64,000 bases of DNA from Klebsormidium nitens (Eukaryota; Streptophyta; Klebsormidiophyceae; Klebsormidiales; Klebsormidiaceae), in the NCBI GenBank assembly GCA_000708835.1, contig DF237046.1, positions 11,961 through 75,960 on the forward strand, written 5' to 3'. Positions 12,179-23,300 of this stretch are shown one piece after another. Position 1 is the stretch's first letter; each line of letters opens with the position of its first letter. Under the pieces are notes generated by a model. The model saw only the letters and a list, made by a program, of their open reading frames with translations. It ran no database searches and was not told the DNA's origin. Position numbers and translations under genes: made by a program.

Positions 12179-13483
12179 CGTTGCAGCGGACGGCTTCTCT
12201 CAGGGGGTATCTGGTGCGGCTAGAAGAGACCCAGAACTAAGCTCCGTAAGAGGACAAACGCAGTCTCTCGTAACAGTCGCGCCAGCGCCGTCTCTTCTAA
12301 CCAAGGAAAAAGAATTCAAACTCAATTTGGAACAGGATACGAGCAACTCCTCCGAATCACCAGATCACCCGGCGCAGCTGATTGCACAAAGCGCAAATAT
12401 GCTGAGCTTCTATGGCGACTTCGCTCGTGGTCGGTCGATGTTGCACGACTCGTCTGTACTTGTATCATGAAGCCAATGTGGGATGAGAGCAGTCTTTGCA
12501 TGTGCTATTGTAAACCATGAGTGCGAAGCATCTTGCATGCACTCGACCTCGGAAAGGAAGCAGATTTCTGGGGCTCGGCCTGCAGATTATCCAAGGTAGG
12601 TAGTTCATCGACCGCGCATGCATTGGAATGCTTTGCATGCATTCTGGAAGTGGCCACGTCCTCAGGGGGATCCCTTGCGCGGAGTCGGGCCGCCGCCGCT
12701 CGCCGGTGGCGCGGCCGCGTTTGGCTCGTTGCCGCACGCGACTCCGGCTCTTGGTCACTGAGTCAAGCGACGGTTGTAACTTGCACGTACAAAGTTCTGT
12801 TTACGGCGACGCCTGCATGAAGGCTGCCGGCCGTCGCCATTCAATTTGATATAATGCCTGACCAGTAATAGGGCCTATCATCATACCATTTGCTGGCATC
12901 GCTCTATGCCATGTCTGCTCCGTAATGGATGGCAACGCCTGAGCATGGGTCATGCAGGCCACGTTAGATGGCCATTGATGCGATTTGTAAGGTGCAGCAT
13001 TACGCCATTGCCTAAGCTGTCATTCGAAGCTTGGACCACAATCCAGAAATGAAAACAATGCAGCAGCAACCTTCCAGTCACCGGAGCAACGAGAACCATT
13101 GCTCCAATCATATGTCGGTGGATGATTGCAGGTTCGTAGCAATTATGCGCCCACAATTGCCGTTCATGGATTCAAGAAGAAGCAAAAAGCCGCCGTCACT
13201 TGCGTGCTTGCAATTGACACTGGACACATACTTATGCACTCAAAGTAAACCTGGCAACCGCTCGTGAAAGCTCTTTCCGAGTGAGTGCTCTTGTAAGAGC
13301 GAGACACACGTGGACCTGAGAAATTTCCGCTGGTTGCGATGTTGTAAACATTGCACCTAGACACTTCTCAACCCTTTGCTCTGCTTCACGTCAGGCGTCG
13401 CATGCGAAGACGCCACGTTTGATCTCTCAATTCCCAGCCTAAAAGGTGCTTCTACGTAACGTCAGATTGATCTGGAATCATTC
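12179..13483. other. Intergenic region upstream of the dehydrogenase gene
   Basis: This is the promoter side of the dehydrogenase gene (-) and the 3' flank of the carrier gene (-). I found no family-like exon, RNA gene or repeat. The frames at 12144-12470 and 12465-12849 are composition-driven overlaps on both strands. Confidence 0.6.
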
Positions 13484-16400
13484 TTATGCTCGGTTCTCGT
13501 AGAGCGCTCTTGCAGCGAGCTCCCAGGCCACAATGGCGGCCGCGTTAGCAGGGAAGGCGCGAACTAGAGTCGGGCTCAGCCCCGCATACAGGCCTGAGAT
13601 ACCCGACTCTTTCCGAATCTGCGCAGAACACCACAAAATGAGACTGTACGTTTTTCCCCAAGTGACAATCACGGAGGGTGGACGCTACAAAGAAATCTTT
13701 GATCAGATCAAAGCGAGCTAATCTGGAAAAGGGAAAGCAAGCTGACATGTAAAATCTTACCATGTGGAAAGTGCTGAAGAACCCGTGCTTCGCAGCCCCC
13801 ACAGCCTGCTCTGTCTGCATCCGCGTCTTCATGACGTCGAAGGGGAGGACGATGGCCCAAAACTGCAAATAGGAAAACAGATACCTCAGACTTCGCTAGC
13901 CGTTCGTTTCATCGTCTGATCGTTCCTTTTTTCTCTAAGCATCTGCTTGCTCCACTGATGGACATTCGCTCAGAACCGTTCTACAAATTTGAAAAGCAAT
14001 GGACTTTAGTGCCAAGAAGTTAGCAGCTCACCACGATGCCCGCAACTCCGCCGCTAACGATACCCGTCGTCCCTTCGACGGCAATGTCCTTTATGGTCTG
14101 ACCAGCCATGGCCAGGTAAGAATCGGGTTCCGAGTGCGTGCCAACTCGGGGAGCGCCGACAGGCCGGCCTCCCAAAACCTGCGGATAATTTCGAAGTCAA
14201 AACAAAGGAGGCGTCTTTGCGTCGAGGTCGCGCATCCAGCAAGCGTCAGCTTCGGTGCGATTCAAAGGGGAAGACGACCTACGCTTGATCCAGGCCAAGA
14301 TGACGACTATGAAGCCATTGAGATGGATCCGACGATCAAGGGTTTCTGGAACGGCAAGATATGATCAAGAGAGTAAAGCCAGGTGGATGCTAAAAGTGCC
14401 ACAGCAAAAGACGCCAGGATTCAAGGGTTTGAATCAGGCAAAAGCCAAAGAAGCTCCTAGTTTGGACATACACATGCGCGACGGGACACAAGATCGTGGA
14501 CGAAATCAACCAGCAGCATCAGCAGGACGCTGTTACATAGAAACTTTAATACTGTTTTTGTAATGAAATGGAGCACCGTACCTTGGTCATGTACTTCCGG
14601 ATCACTTCGTAAGTGGTGAAGAAACACACGTTGCCAAGGGACTCTCTGATTGCTGTCGCACTGAGGCCCCGGTAAAACCCCCTCAAACCCTCCTGCTTAA
14701 ATGTCTTCGAAACGCAATCAAACGGTCCGTTGTACTTCCGCTGGCCCCCGGCCCTTGACTCGCGGTCCTGCATCTGCAGCCGGCACTGCAAGAGAACCAA
14801 AGGTTAGCAGAGGATCTGGGAAGCGCCAAATGACACCATGTTAGAAAGATTGACAAATCTCGTCAGCAATCCAAACTTGAAACTTTGTCACAAAAAATTG
14901 CAAGCTCTGCTGATCAAAGACCGAGTTTCAGAAGTAAATGTTATTCATAAAACCGTGATTCTCTGAGCTCTTGCAGAACACCATCGTTTTGAGAGTGGCA
15001 AAGCCTTGTAATTGCCTATCAGCATCGGTTTCTGGCTTTTGCCGATTCCCTATGCTCCTTCGTATTCTTGTCTGTAAAAAGGTTGATTTGAGTGTTCCTT
15101 ACGAACCACACGCACTGATGATGCAGGAACATGACTCATCCCAAAACCTAGTAGTCCTAGCCTTTGATGAGGATTTGATGCTACTCGAGGAGCCTCTTGA
15201 ACCTTCCCCCAGCGTGTGGGACAAGCGGGCCTCACTTTGACAAGCTCCGTTGGACACAAGATCAGACTGACGCTCGCTCCAGCAACCGCTGCCGCTGGAA
15301 TGATCGCTGAATAGGGTGCGTCCCCTTCCTTTGATGGATGCAACATGCCCTTGATCTGAGAGTAACATCCAAAGAGCACCGAGCTCTCTGCAGCGACGCC
15401 CAAGAACGAAGAACTGGCCCCTCGGTACAGTCCTCGGACCTGGCGATCAGAAGAAGAATCTTTGAACGACCTGGCTTTACTTGGAAGTTGTGAGAAAGCA
15501 GCAAAGGATTGGATGACAGGTGAAGCAGGACAGGAGAGGCGTTGGATCCGGAAGCAGGCAGCTCTATGACCAGAAAAGAGATGTTTTGCCAACAAAAAGC
15601 AAGGAGGAAATTCGGGACATTGATTGCTAGCTGAGCTCAGGAGATTGGCGACTTACCCCATCTCGTCGGACGATATTCGAGGTAACGTGCAGGGGCCCGT
15701 GGCGTTTGTTTGCATCTTTAGCCTGGAGGTTCACCTGAAACATGGTTCCACTGCCTCATCAGCACCACGGAAGTGAATTGAATGAAAGGAGGTACTCTGC
15801 ACCCCCATGAAGATCCCTGCAAGCACTCTATCGACCAAGCCTTCACACTGATCAGCTCAAATCTCAAACCAGGGGCTTGATCAGGCAACAATGTAGACGC
15901 AAAGAGTTTTAGCGCCAATCAACTGGGAGAGACGAAGACGGCACAGATGAATAACACAATCAAATTTACCAGCTGACATGCAAAGCTGGACTTGCAAAAT
16001 CATGGAGGAAACCAGAATATGCTTCATGGACCTGCAAAGCTTGAGATCTACCATCTGAGCCAGATTGATGCTCGGGATACGTGTCACAAACAGGGGTGCA
16101 TCAAGGACCATCCTCCACCGAGGCTGGGCCAGCTTTGATACTAAAACATTTGCAGGAACAAGTTGACAGCTTAGATATCTGAGCTTGCTTAGCGGGTTTG
16201 TGACCACCAGCTTCTGAGGGGCCAGGTTAGACAATTAAGATCTCTCGTTTGCAACCAGGCAATTGAGAAATGCGACGAAAGTAGTGCAGAAGCAAGTATC
16301 AGTGCACAAAAGCTGGGAACTGACCTTGATTGTGTCAAATGGATGTCCGATAAGAACCTGCAGAAAAGCAAAGCACGGCAATCAGTTTGAAGTTTGAAAC

Positions 16401-16545
16401 AAAGAACAAAATCCAGAACATATCTTTGAAATACCTTCAGATAAGCGAACCGCTGCAGGCATTCAAAAGAAGTGAAGGGGGCGATTCTCACCGTCGCGAT
16501 GCCAGCAGCAATTCCAGCAGCATAGTCCTTGAATGCGTCCCCCAT
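13484..16545 (-). CDS. Mitochondrial carrier family (SLC25) protein, BOU/basic amino acid carrier-like
   Basis: Inner mitochondrial membrane metabolite exchanger. Relatives carry acylcarnitine/glutamate (BOU) or ornithine and other basic amino acids (BAC/ORNT); which applies cannot be settled here. Eight exons on the minus strand: 16545-16492, 16357-16325, 15734-15657, 15439-15236, 14785-14582, 14097-14032, 13862-13761, 13618-13484. They total 876 nt, giving 291 residues, typical of the family. The three repeats each show the P-x-[DE]-x-x-[KR] signature: PFDTIK (24-29), PTELVK followed by CRLQMQ (118-129), and PFDVMKTRMQ (220-229). Each half-repeat partner motif (GLYRG, GFYRG, GLYAG) is also present. 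The N-terminus MGDAFKDYAAG resembles BOU proteins. Exon 2 is only 33 nt. The gene diverges from MAD1 with a MITE between them. Confidence 0.93.
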
Positions 16546-16920
16546 TTGCAAGTCGCTCACGTCACTCCATCCATGTGGACGTCCACCACTAATCTGATGA
16601 TCAGAGCATCGGCTGTACAATCAACGCATTGCCATCGGCTGTATGCAAGAGCCTAACCCGTTCTTCAAGACTGATCAAGCGCACAGCCAACGGACCCCCT
16701 TGCGCCCCTCCATTTTGCCCGCCGTCCGACCAATCCGATCAGCAAGCAGGCGTCAGAGGCGTCAACGACGCTAAACCGTAGTCCAAAACGCACGTAAACG
16801 TCTTACCCCCCAAACTCAGGAATTAATTCGGATCATTTTCGGAACCAGACCATTATCGAGCGGTAACCAGAAGGGTAATCTTTTAAGTACTAAGATTATA
16901 TGCAGCACAGTCATCGTCCC
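16546..16920. other. Divergent intergenic region between carrier and MITE
   Basis: This stretch holds the presumed 5' UTR and promoter of the carrier gene (-). I see no gene in it. It is bounded on the right by the terminal inverted repeat of the MITE. Confidence 0.55.
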
Positions 16921-17221
16921 GATCTACCGTAGTCCAACGTGATGATTCCGAACGATTTTATTTCGAATTATTATACAACAATCCGACCGGGAAAGTGGAA
17001 TTATTTATGCTGATTCCGACAAGAATCCGAATGCCCTATGGTCTCACTTAGAAGGGGAGTTTTTGGCTGTTTTTGGCTGTTTTACGGCTTCCGAGGACCA
17101 TTTCAAGGTTCTTTTACCTTTCCGAAATTTCACTTTCCGAATGGGAAATCCGAATTTCTGACTTTCCGAACGCAAATTATATCTATTTATTCGGAATCAT
17201 CACGTTGGACTACGGTAGATC
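16921..17221. mobile_element. MITE-like element, copy 1 (perfect 32-bp terminal inverted repeats)
   Basis: This is a 301-bp non-coding element. Its first 32 bases (16921-16952, beginning GATCTACCGTAGTCCAACGT) are the exact reverse complement of its last 32 (17190-17221). The interior is rich in TTCCGAA-type motifs and has no credible protein. A diverged second copy lies at about 47232-47509 with the same internal order, so this is a dispersed family. No clear target-site duplication is visible; CCC flanks both ends but may be chance. Structure is typical of a non-autonomous DNA transposon. It ends 116 bases before the MAD1 start codon, so it probably lies in the MAD1 promoter or 5' UTR. Confidence 0.9.
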
Positions 17222-17337
17222 CCCACCACGAAGGAGCAGCTCGATCACAGGACCAGCGCGTGCCATGATCTGGCCAGACGCTACGACGCCTTTTGAATCA
17301 GAAGAAGCGTCTCCCCGTAGTCTATTTTCTTGCAAAC

Positions 17338-20300
17338 ATGTTGGCCCGTTCGCCCCCTCCTCGGAAGCGGCGGCCGTTGCAGCCCCTGTTCTTTGATTCT
17401 GATGCACGGGAAGCGCAAGCGGAAGAGGTCGATGCTGGCGCCCCTGCCAGCCTCTCAGAGCTCAGGGCTAGCACTCAGAAGCGGCAGCGCCTGGACTCGG
17501 ATTTTGTGACTGAGGATCTTTTGAGAAGAAATGAACGACGATTGCAAACAGGTACGCCACTGCATTCTTTGCGCAGCGACCCGCACAATGTGGCGTCCAC
17601 TTCGAAAGGCGCAACACCCTTCAATCAGTTGATCACAGCAGCGACCCCAGTCACGGGGGGCCGAGACACCGCCAGTCGACAAGTGCAAAGGCAGGGGGAA
17701 GGCGCCAGGTGGGAATTGGCCCCTGCACCACAGAATGCACACAATGCAGGACTGTGCTGTACTTATGAGTGCACAAACATGGTGAAGCGGGAGGTCCTGG
17801 AATTGCTGGAGGAGCAGCGGCGCGCGCTGAGCTCCTTCAAGCAGGAGCTAGCGACGGAGCGAAGGGCCAGGGAGGATTCTCAGGCGGAGAATGCATCGTT
17901 GGTCCGGAAGGTGCGGGACTGCCGGGCGGTGATTGCGAGCGCCGAAGCGCGGGAGGCGGAGATACAGCGCATGAGAGAGGAGGAGATGAGGAGGGGGGAG
18001 GAGCGGTGGAGGGGGGAAGTGGGACGGGTCACTGAATTGCAGGTGAGGGATAGGGGCAGTATTCCAACGATTGCAGTTCGACGTTCTTCAAAGTCTGCGA
18101 CTACAATGCATCGAACCTGGCCGGTTGGTAGATGAACGGGGTAAGATTGGGGACTTTGTCTTTCATGTGTGCTTTCCGAAGCTGGCAGTATTTATTGTAG
18201 CCCGGAGGTTGTTCTTGTCATCAAAGAGGGTTGACTGACGTGCCCAATTTTTCGAACTCCAGAGGCTACTAGACAAAGAGATCAATGCGAGGGGCGAGGC
18301 AGAAGCAGCTGCTAGATCAGCGGAGGCCCGGGCTACTGCGATGGAGACAGGAGGTATGTCAAAAGTTTGCAAATCTTTAACAAAGAAGTATAGCAGCTAC
18401 ATAGTCTAAATGCAACACCTGACTTTGAACCTTTCTAGTCTCTAGGTGCAAACCTCAGGTAAACCTCCTTACAGGGCATCACTTCCAGACAGAGTTTTGC
18501 GTACACGTGACTCAGCACTGCACAATAGGCATAGACCGTTCGTAAAAGACGAAGCCATGCTTCAAAGCTCTGTGATCTATCGCAGATCCCGTGGCCTGCC
18601 CCTCCAAGCTACGATTGTGTCAAGTAATACTGGAAGCCCCTGGAAAGATGTGTGGGATACGACTTTGAACCTCCTTACCTACTTCGTGTTTAAGGGCATT
18701 AAACTTGCTGACGAAGTTTTTGGGGTTATAGGTGACCAAGCGGCTGACCGAGCAGAGCGAGAGATCCGGAGCCTGAAGGCCCAATTGGAACGAGCTGAAG
18801 ATGAGCATCGGAGCGCCCTCACAAAGGCAGACATGCAGATAAAAGGGCTCCGGATAAGAGCCGAAGTAAGCAAAGCCCGTCAAAAGTGGGGCTCTCTTCG
18901 CGTAAATTTTTCAAAAGACTCAGTGGGAGCAATGCCAAGTGCCAAGTTGAGCTTTTGCAAAAGCAGATGAGATTTGCTGCTTGCTCGGACATGTAGCCTT
19001 CTGCTCTCTATGGGCATCTTTGTCAGATCCTTAGATCCTCAAACACTCCGGTCAAGTCCTTGTTTTTGCATTGCGTTCCCCTACTTTCTCACTGAGGGCG
19101 AAGTTTGTACAGAAATGCAGATTGCAATCAAGTCTTGACTCTTACTCTGAGAGTGGAGTTGCGGGCTTCTACTAATGGACCTTTCGCCTCTGCAAACGAC
19201 TCCCAAGCCCTTCGAACTAGGCCCGCCATCGTTTTCCTGGCAACTAGAAAGGTTCCCAACTCATGCAGGCTGCCACCGCTGAAGCAGACACCGCTCGGGC
19301 CGCCCTCGACGAAACCCGAACCGCCCTGCAAACCGCCCAGGAAGAGAACGCATCCCTGGAGACGGCTCTCGCGAGAGCGCATAGCCAGGCTTCCTCGTCG
19401 GCGCTACGCTCCGATCGGGGACATGAGCTGGAGATCCTGGTGGGACAGCTACAAGCGGAGCTGGCGGCAGGCGCAGCGGACGTGGCGGATGCGCGCAGGC
19501 TCAAGGACACGGTCAGTGGTCACCCACGCTGTCCACAAGTCAAATGAGAAAAGCGCAGTCTACTTTTTGTTAACTGCGCACGATTTCAACACTGATTCTG
19601 GGCTTGTAGGTTGCTCGTGGTGATGTGTGTCGTCTACAGACGTGAAAACGTTATTTTTTTGATGGTAGTAATCAATCGAATTTGATTCAGGCTTTAAGTA
19701 TGCAGATGTTTGGTTGGCAGGTTGAGTTAGGTACTTGGTACGAGATGCCTGACGTTCGCCTTCGGAGTAGGGTACGCTTTTTATGTGGAGGCGGCGATGA
19801 CAAAGCTTGTTGATTTGGTCTGCGTCGGAGCATATGCTGCATGCACCGGTCGTTGACTGTTGACGCATCGACAAAGGGGATGGATGTCCGCAGCTTGTTG
19901 ACATTCTCCTTCCCAGGAGTCGCGCGTTGCCGTGCTTCGGGAGCGGCTGGCAACCGCCGAGGGTCGAGCGGAACGAGCGGAGGCGGCGACGCGGGAATAT
20001 GTCGAAGCAAAGGAAAAGATCAGGACGCTGGAGGGTGAGATCAGAACCTGGGAAGAGACGGCCCGGCAGCTGCCCGGGGTGGTCAACCGGGGCGACCTGG
20101 CAACCAGATTCGAGGAGCTGCAGAAGGAAGCGCTGACGGCCCGGGCCAAGGTAGGTGCCCGGTTCTTCGGATCAGAATGCACATGTCGGACAATGTTCTT
20201 GATCTCTCGAGTGGAAGGAAGCCGGAGAACCTACACGAGTTCGCGCTCCTTGGGTCCGTAGTTTTTGGATGGCTTTTTGTCGTCGTCTTGACATCAGGTT

Positions 20301-23300
20301 AAAAGGTAAAATTCTGAAAGCACAAAGGGAAAAGGTCTTGTGCGGTGGGACTCTGCACGAGCTTTAGGGACACTGTGGCAGGCCGTTTTCATCAAAGAGA
20401 CGTCGAAGCTACGAGTAGGAAGTCTAGGACACGATTCGTCGAGAGGCTTGCAAACACTCTTTCTCACCAAAACCAGATATGTTATACACTCCGGATGAGA
20501 GCAGAGGCTCCGTCTCAATCACGTCACGATCTGTATACAACAAGGAGTCGTAAGCCTGTCAATTTTCTTCATTCCCTTTTACAGCTGCCAGAATAGTTAC
20601 GAAGACTGATCGAAACGGGTGTTCTTCAATCCAGGTTCTTCGAGAGTTCACCAAATGCCAAAGTAAAGTTTAGCCTAGAGTTGAATAAAGTAGAACGAAT
20701 TAAAGGATCGAGCTTGACTCAAAACTGTGCAGGAGGGTGACTTCTTGGAGGAGGTGGCGCGGTTGAGGAGTGCGCTGACGTCAGCGGACACTTCGCTGCG
20801 GGAGGCGCAGTCGGACAAGGCCGCGGCTGAAGGGAGAGCGGATGACGTGGCGCTGGCGCTGCGGAGGGCGGAACGGAAGGTCCGTGACGATCCTCGTGCC
20901 TGGATCGAAGTAATCGAAGAAAGTCGACATGCTCCTGCAGCAAAGCTGAGGAAGGTGGTGGGGGGTAATATGCAAACAAGGCTGCCGCTTGTGCATTTGT
21001 ACAGGTTGGTGATGCTTTGATTGCTGAACGAAGTTGAATGTCGGTCCTCTTGCCATGGCAGGTGTACATGTGCCCAATTTGGGCGTCTCATTGTCCTCAA
21101 TCCTCTTCTGATTTTGTCTGATATGAACGTCTCTATATATGTCCCTTCCTTACGACGTATGCTGGCTCTTCGGCCTTGTTTGTGCGCTGATTCTAGACCA
21201 CCTGGCAGTCGTAACCCTTGACACTCGGCGTCTGACATCTTCTCATCCTCCCGTTCCTCCCGTTTCCCCCGGTCTGCAATCACAAGCAACCGGTCTGCAA
21301 GATATAAATCTCTGGGTCGGAAGCCACCGAAATATAGTACGAGCAGGGTTCCACGTCAACCCGCTGCAGATTGGGTCGCTCTTGTGGTGAAAGAGCACAA
21401 TTGGCGAAAGGGCCAATGCGATCAACGGAGACCACTCCGCAAGCATCCAAACCTCAACTCAACATTCATGGCAGTGCGCTACGTTAATTTCGTCCTGCTG
21501 TCGCTCAGGTTGCGCTTTTGGTGAAAGAGCGCGACGGGCTGAAGGCCATTTTGGCGAGCTACGAGGAGGAGGAGGCGCTGGACCGGAGCGAGCAAGGCAA
21601 AGACTCCACCGAGGAGGCCCGGGCGGCCAAGGCTAAGATCCAGCAGCTGGAGACGGAGGTGGCGGCCGGGAGGGAGCGGGAAAAGGAACTAGAGGTGAGG
21701 GCGTTTAGAAAGGGCCGTGTGGGCAACGGTTGTTATTGCTTATCAGAAACTTTTGCGCAAGGTACCAATTTTCAAAATAATCCTGGTCTACTTCAAGATC
21801 GCAAAATTATGGCGTAGGCAAAACTTGGTTTGATCCCGTATCAACCGCAAACAGAAAGTAAAAGTCCGAGGCTGCCGTCGGCTGAAGGCCACCGCAAACC
21901 GGCCACGATGGTCTTAAGAGCGAGGGCAACTCGCGGGCGACTCGAAAGCCGGTGCGAAGCCTTCCGTACAATGGACCGTCAGTGCCGTTGAGGAGCGCAC
22001 GGGCCGAAGCAGGATACAAGTTGACCTTGAGCACATAACAGTCGCTGATTTCCAGAAAGTTCCTGTTTAAGAAGCAGCCGAGTTGTCACTAAGTGAGTCT
22101 TGATACAGAGGCCAGTGCCCGTAGCAGTGACGGCCCTCAGTCGGCCGATGCGCTTGTTCGGGGAGCGGCTGCGGCCTGTGTGTCGCGTGCCGGCTCAGTG
22201 ACTTCCGGCTTATGTCAGGTTCCAGAGATGTTTATTCAGTTTAGCGAAAGTAAGCTCTAGCAAAAAATAACCTCCCGCACTGACGTTAGGAACCTAGCCC
22301 ACCAAAGCACTTCCTCCGCACCCATACCCACCCAAAACCCCCAAGTAAACCCATCCGTCCCGAACTGGTCAGCTTAATCTTGCTAAAGCTTACTTTTGCT
22401 ACAGCGTATTGCTGCTACATTGAAGCTTCGAGGTCCAGAGCCACCTCCGTAGCTGCGACGTATCTACTCGTAGTAATAGCTGCCTACGACAGTCCGCTGA
22501 GCTTCACCGCTCCGATGGGCAACGAGGACGCCAGGGTCAAAGCAAACGGGCGAGACAAACAAGACAGCATGGAGGCATCACAATTCAGATCGAAAGCGAG
22601 GACAAAGAAAACTTTCATCTCCTCAGGCGAACCTAGCGGAGGCCACCGGGGGTGCAGCGCAGCAGCGGCAGCGCGCGGACGGGCTGCAGAAGGAACTAGA
22701 CGCGGCGGCGCGGCGGAACAAGGCTCTGGAACGCGAGATGGAGCAGCTGGGCCGGGAGGTTGCGCTACTGGAGTCGCGGGTCGGCAAGGGCGACTACAAC
22801 CGGGCCACCACCAAGGTAGGGTCGCCGTTTTTTGTTACGGACGGGGTCGCCGTAGTTTTGTCACGGATGGATTCGGTTTCCCTATTGTAGAGAGGTGCGG
22901 ATGTTTGGAGTCGCGGGTCGACAAGGGCGACTACAACCGGGCCACCACCAAGGTAGGGTCGCCGTTTTTGTCATGGATGGCTTCAGTTTCACAAGTTTGG
23001 AGTCGCGGGTCGGCAAGGGCAACTAGAACTGGGCCACCACCAAGGTGCGGGGTCGCCGCTTCCATTTCAAACGGATCCGGTTCTCAAATCGAGGCTGTTA
23101 ATTTCTGGAGGCGCACGAGAAATGGCTCAAAATCGTTCGTTTTGCGTCTCTTTTCAGTACAGATGCCGAAGATTTGCAGCAGAAACAGGTTGCCTGGTCC
23201 TGCGGAATCATTAAGGCTGTGTTCTCGCTGGTTGGTGTAACTTGTGCACAAGGAGAGTGGCTAGGAACTTCATCGTTGGATTGGTCTCGTGCTTTGTACT

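Noticed and set aside
17038-17268. Open frames inside MITE copy 1 (and 47328-47528 in copy 2)
   Set aside because: They arise from the shared repeat sequence, are not conserved in frame between copies and lack any transposase signature.
17540-17560. Possible splice donor CAG|GTACGC within MAD1 exon 1
   Set aside because: The reading frame continues open to 18042 and leads into the coiled coil; all downstream phases agree without splicing here.
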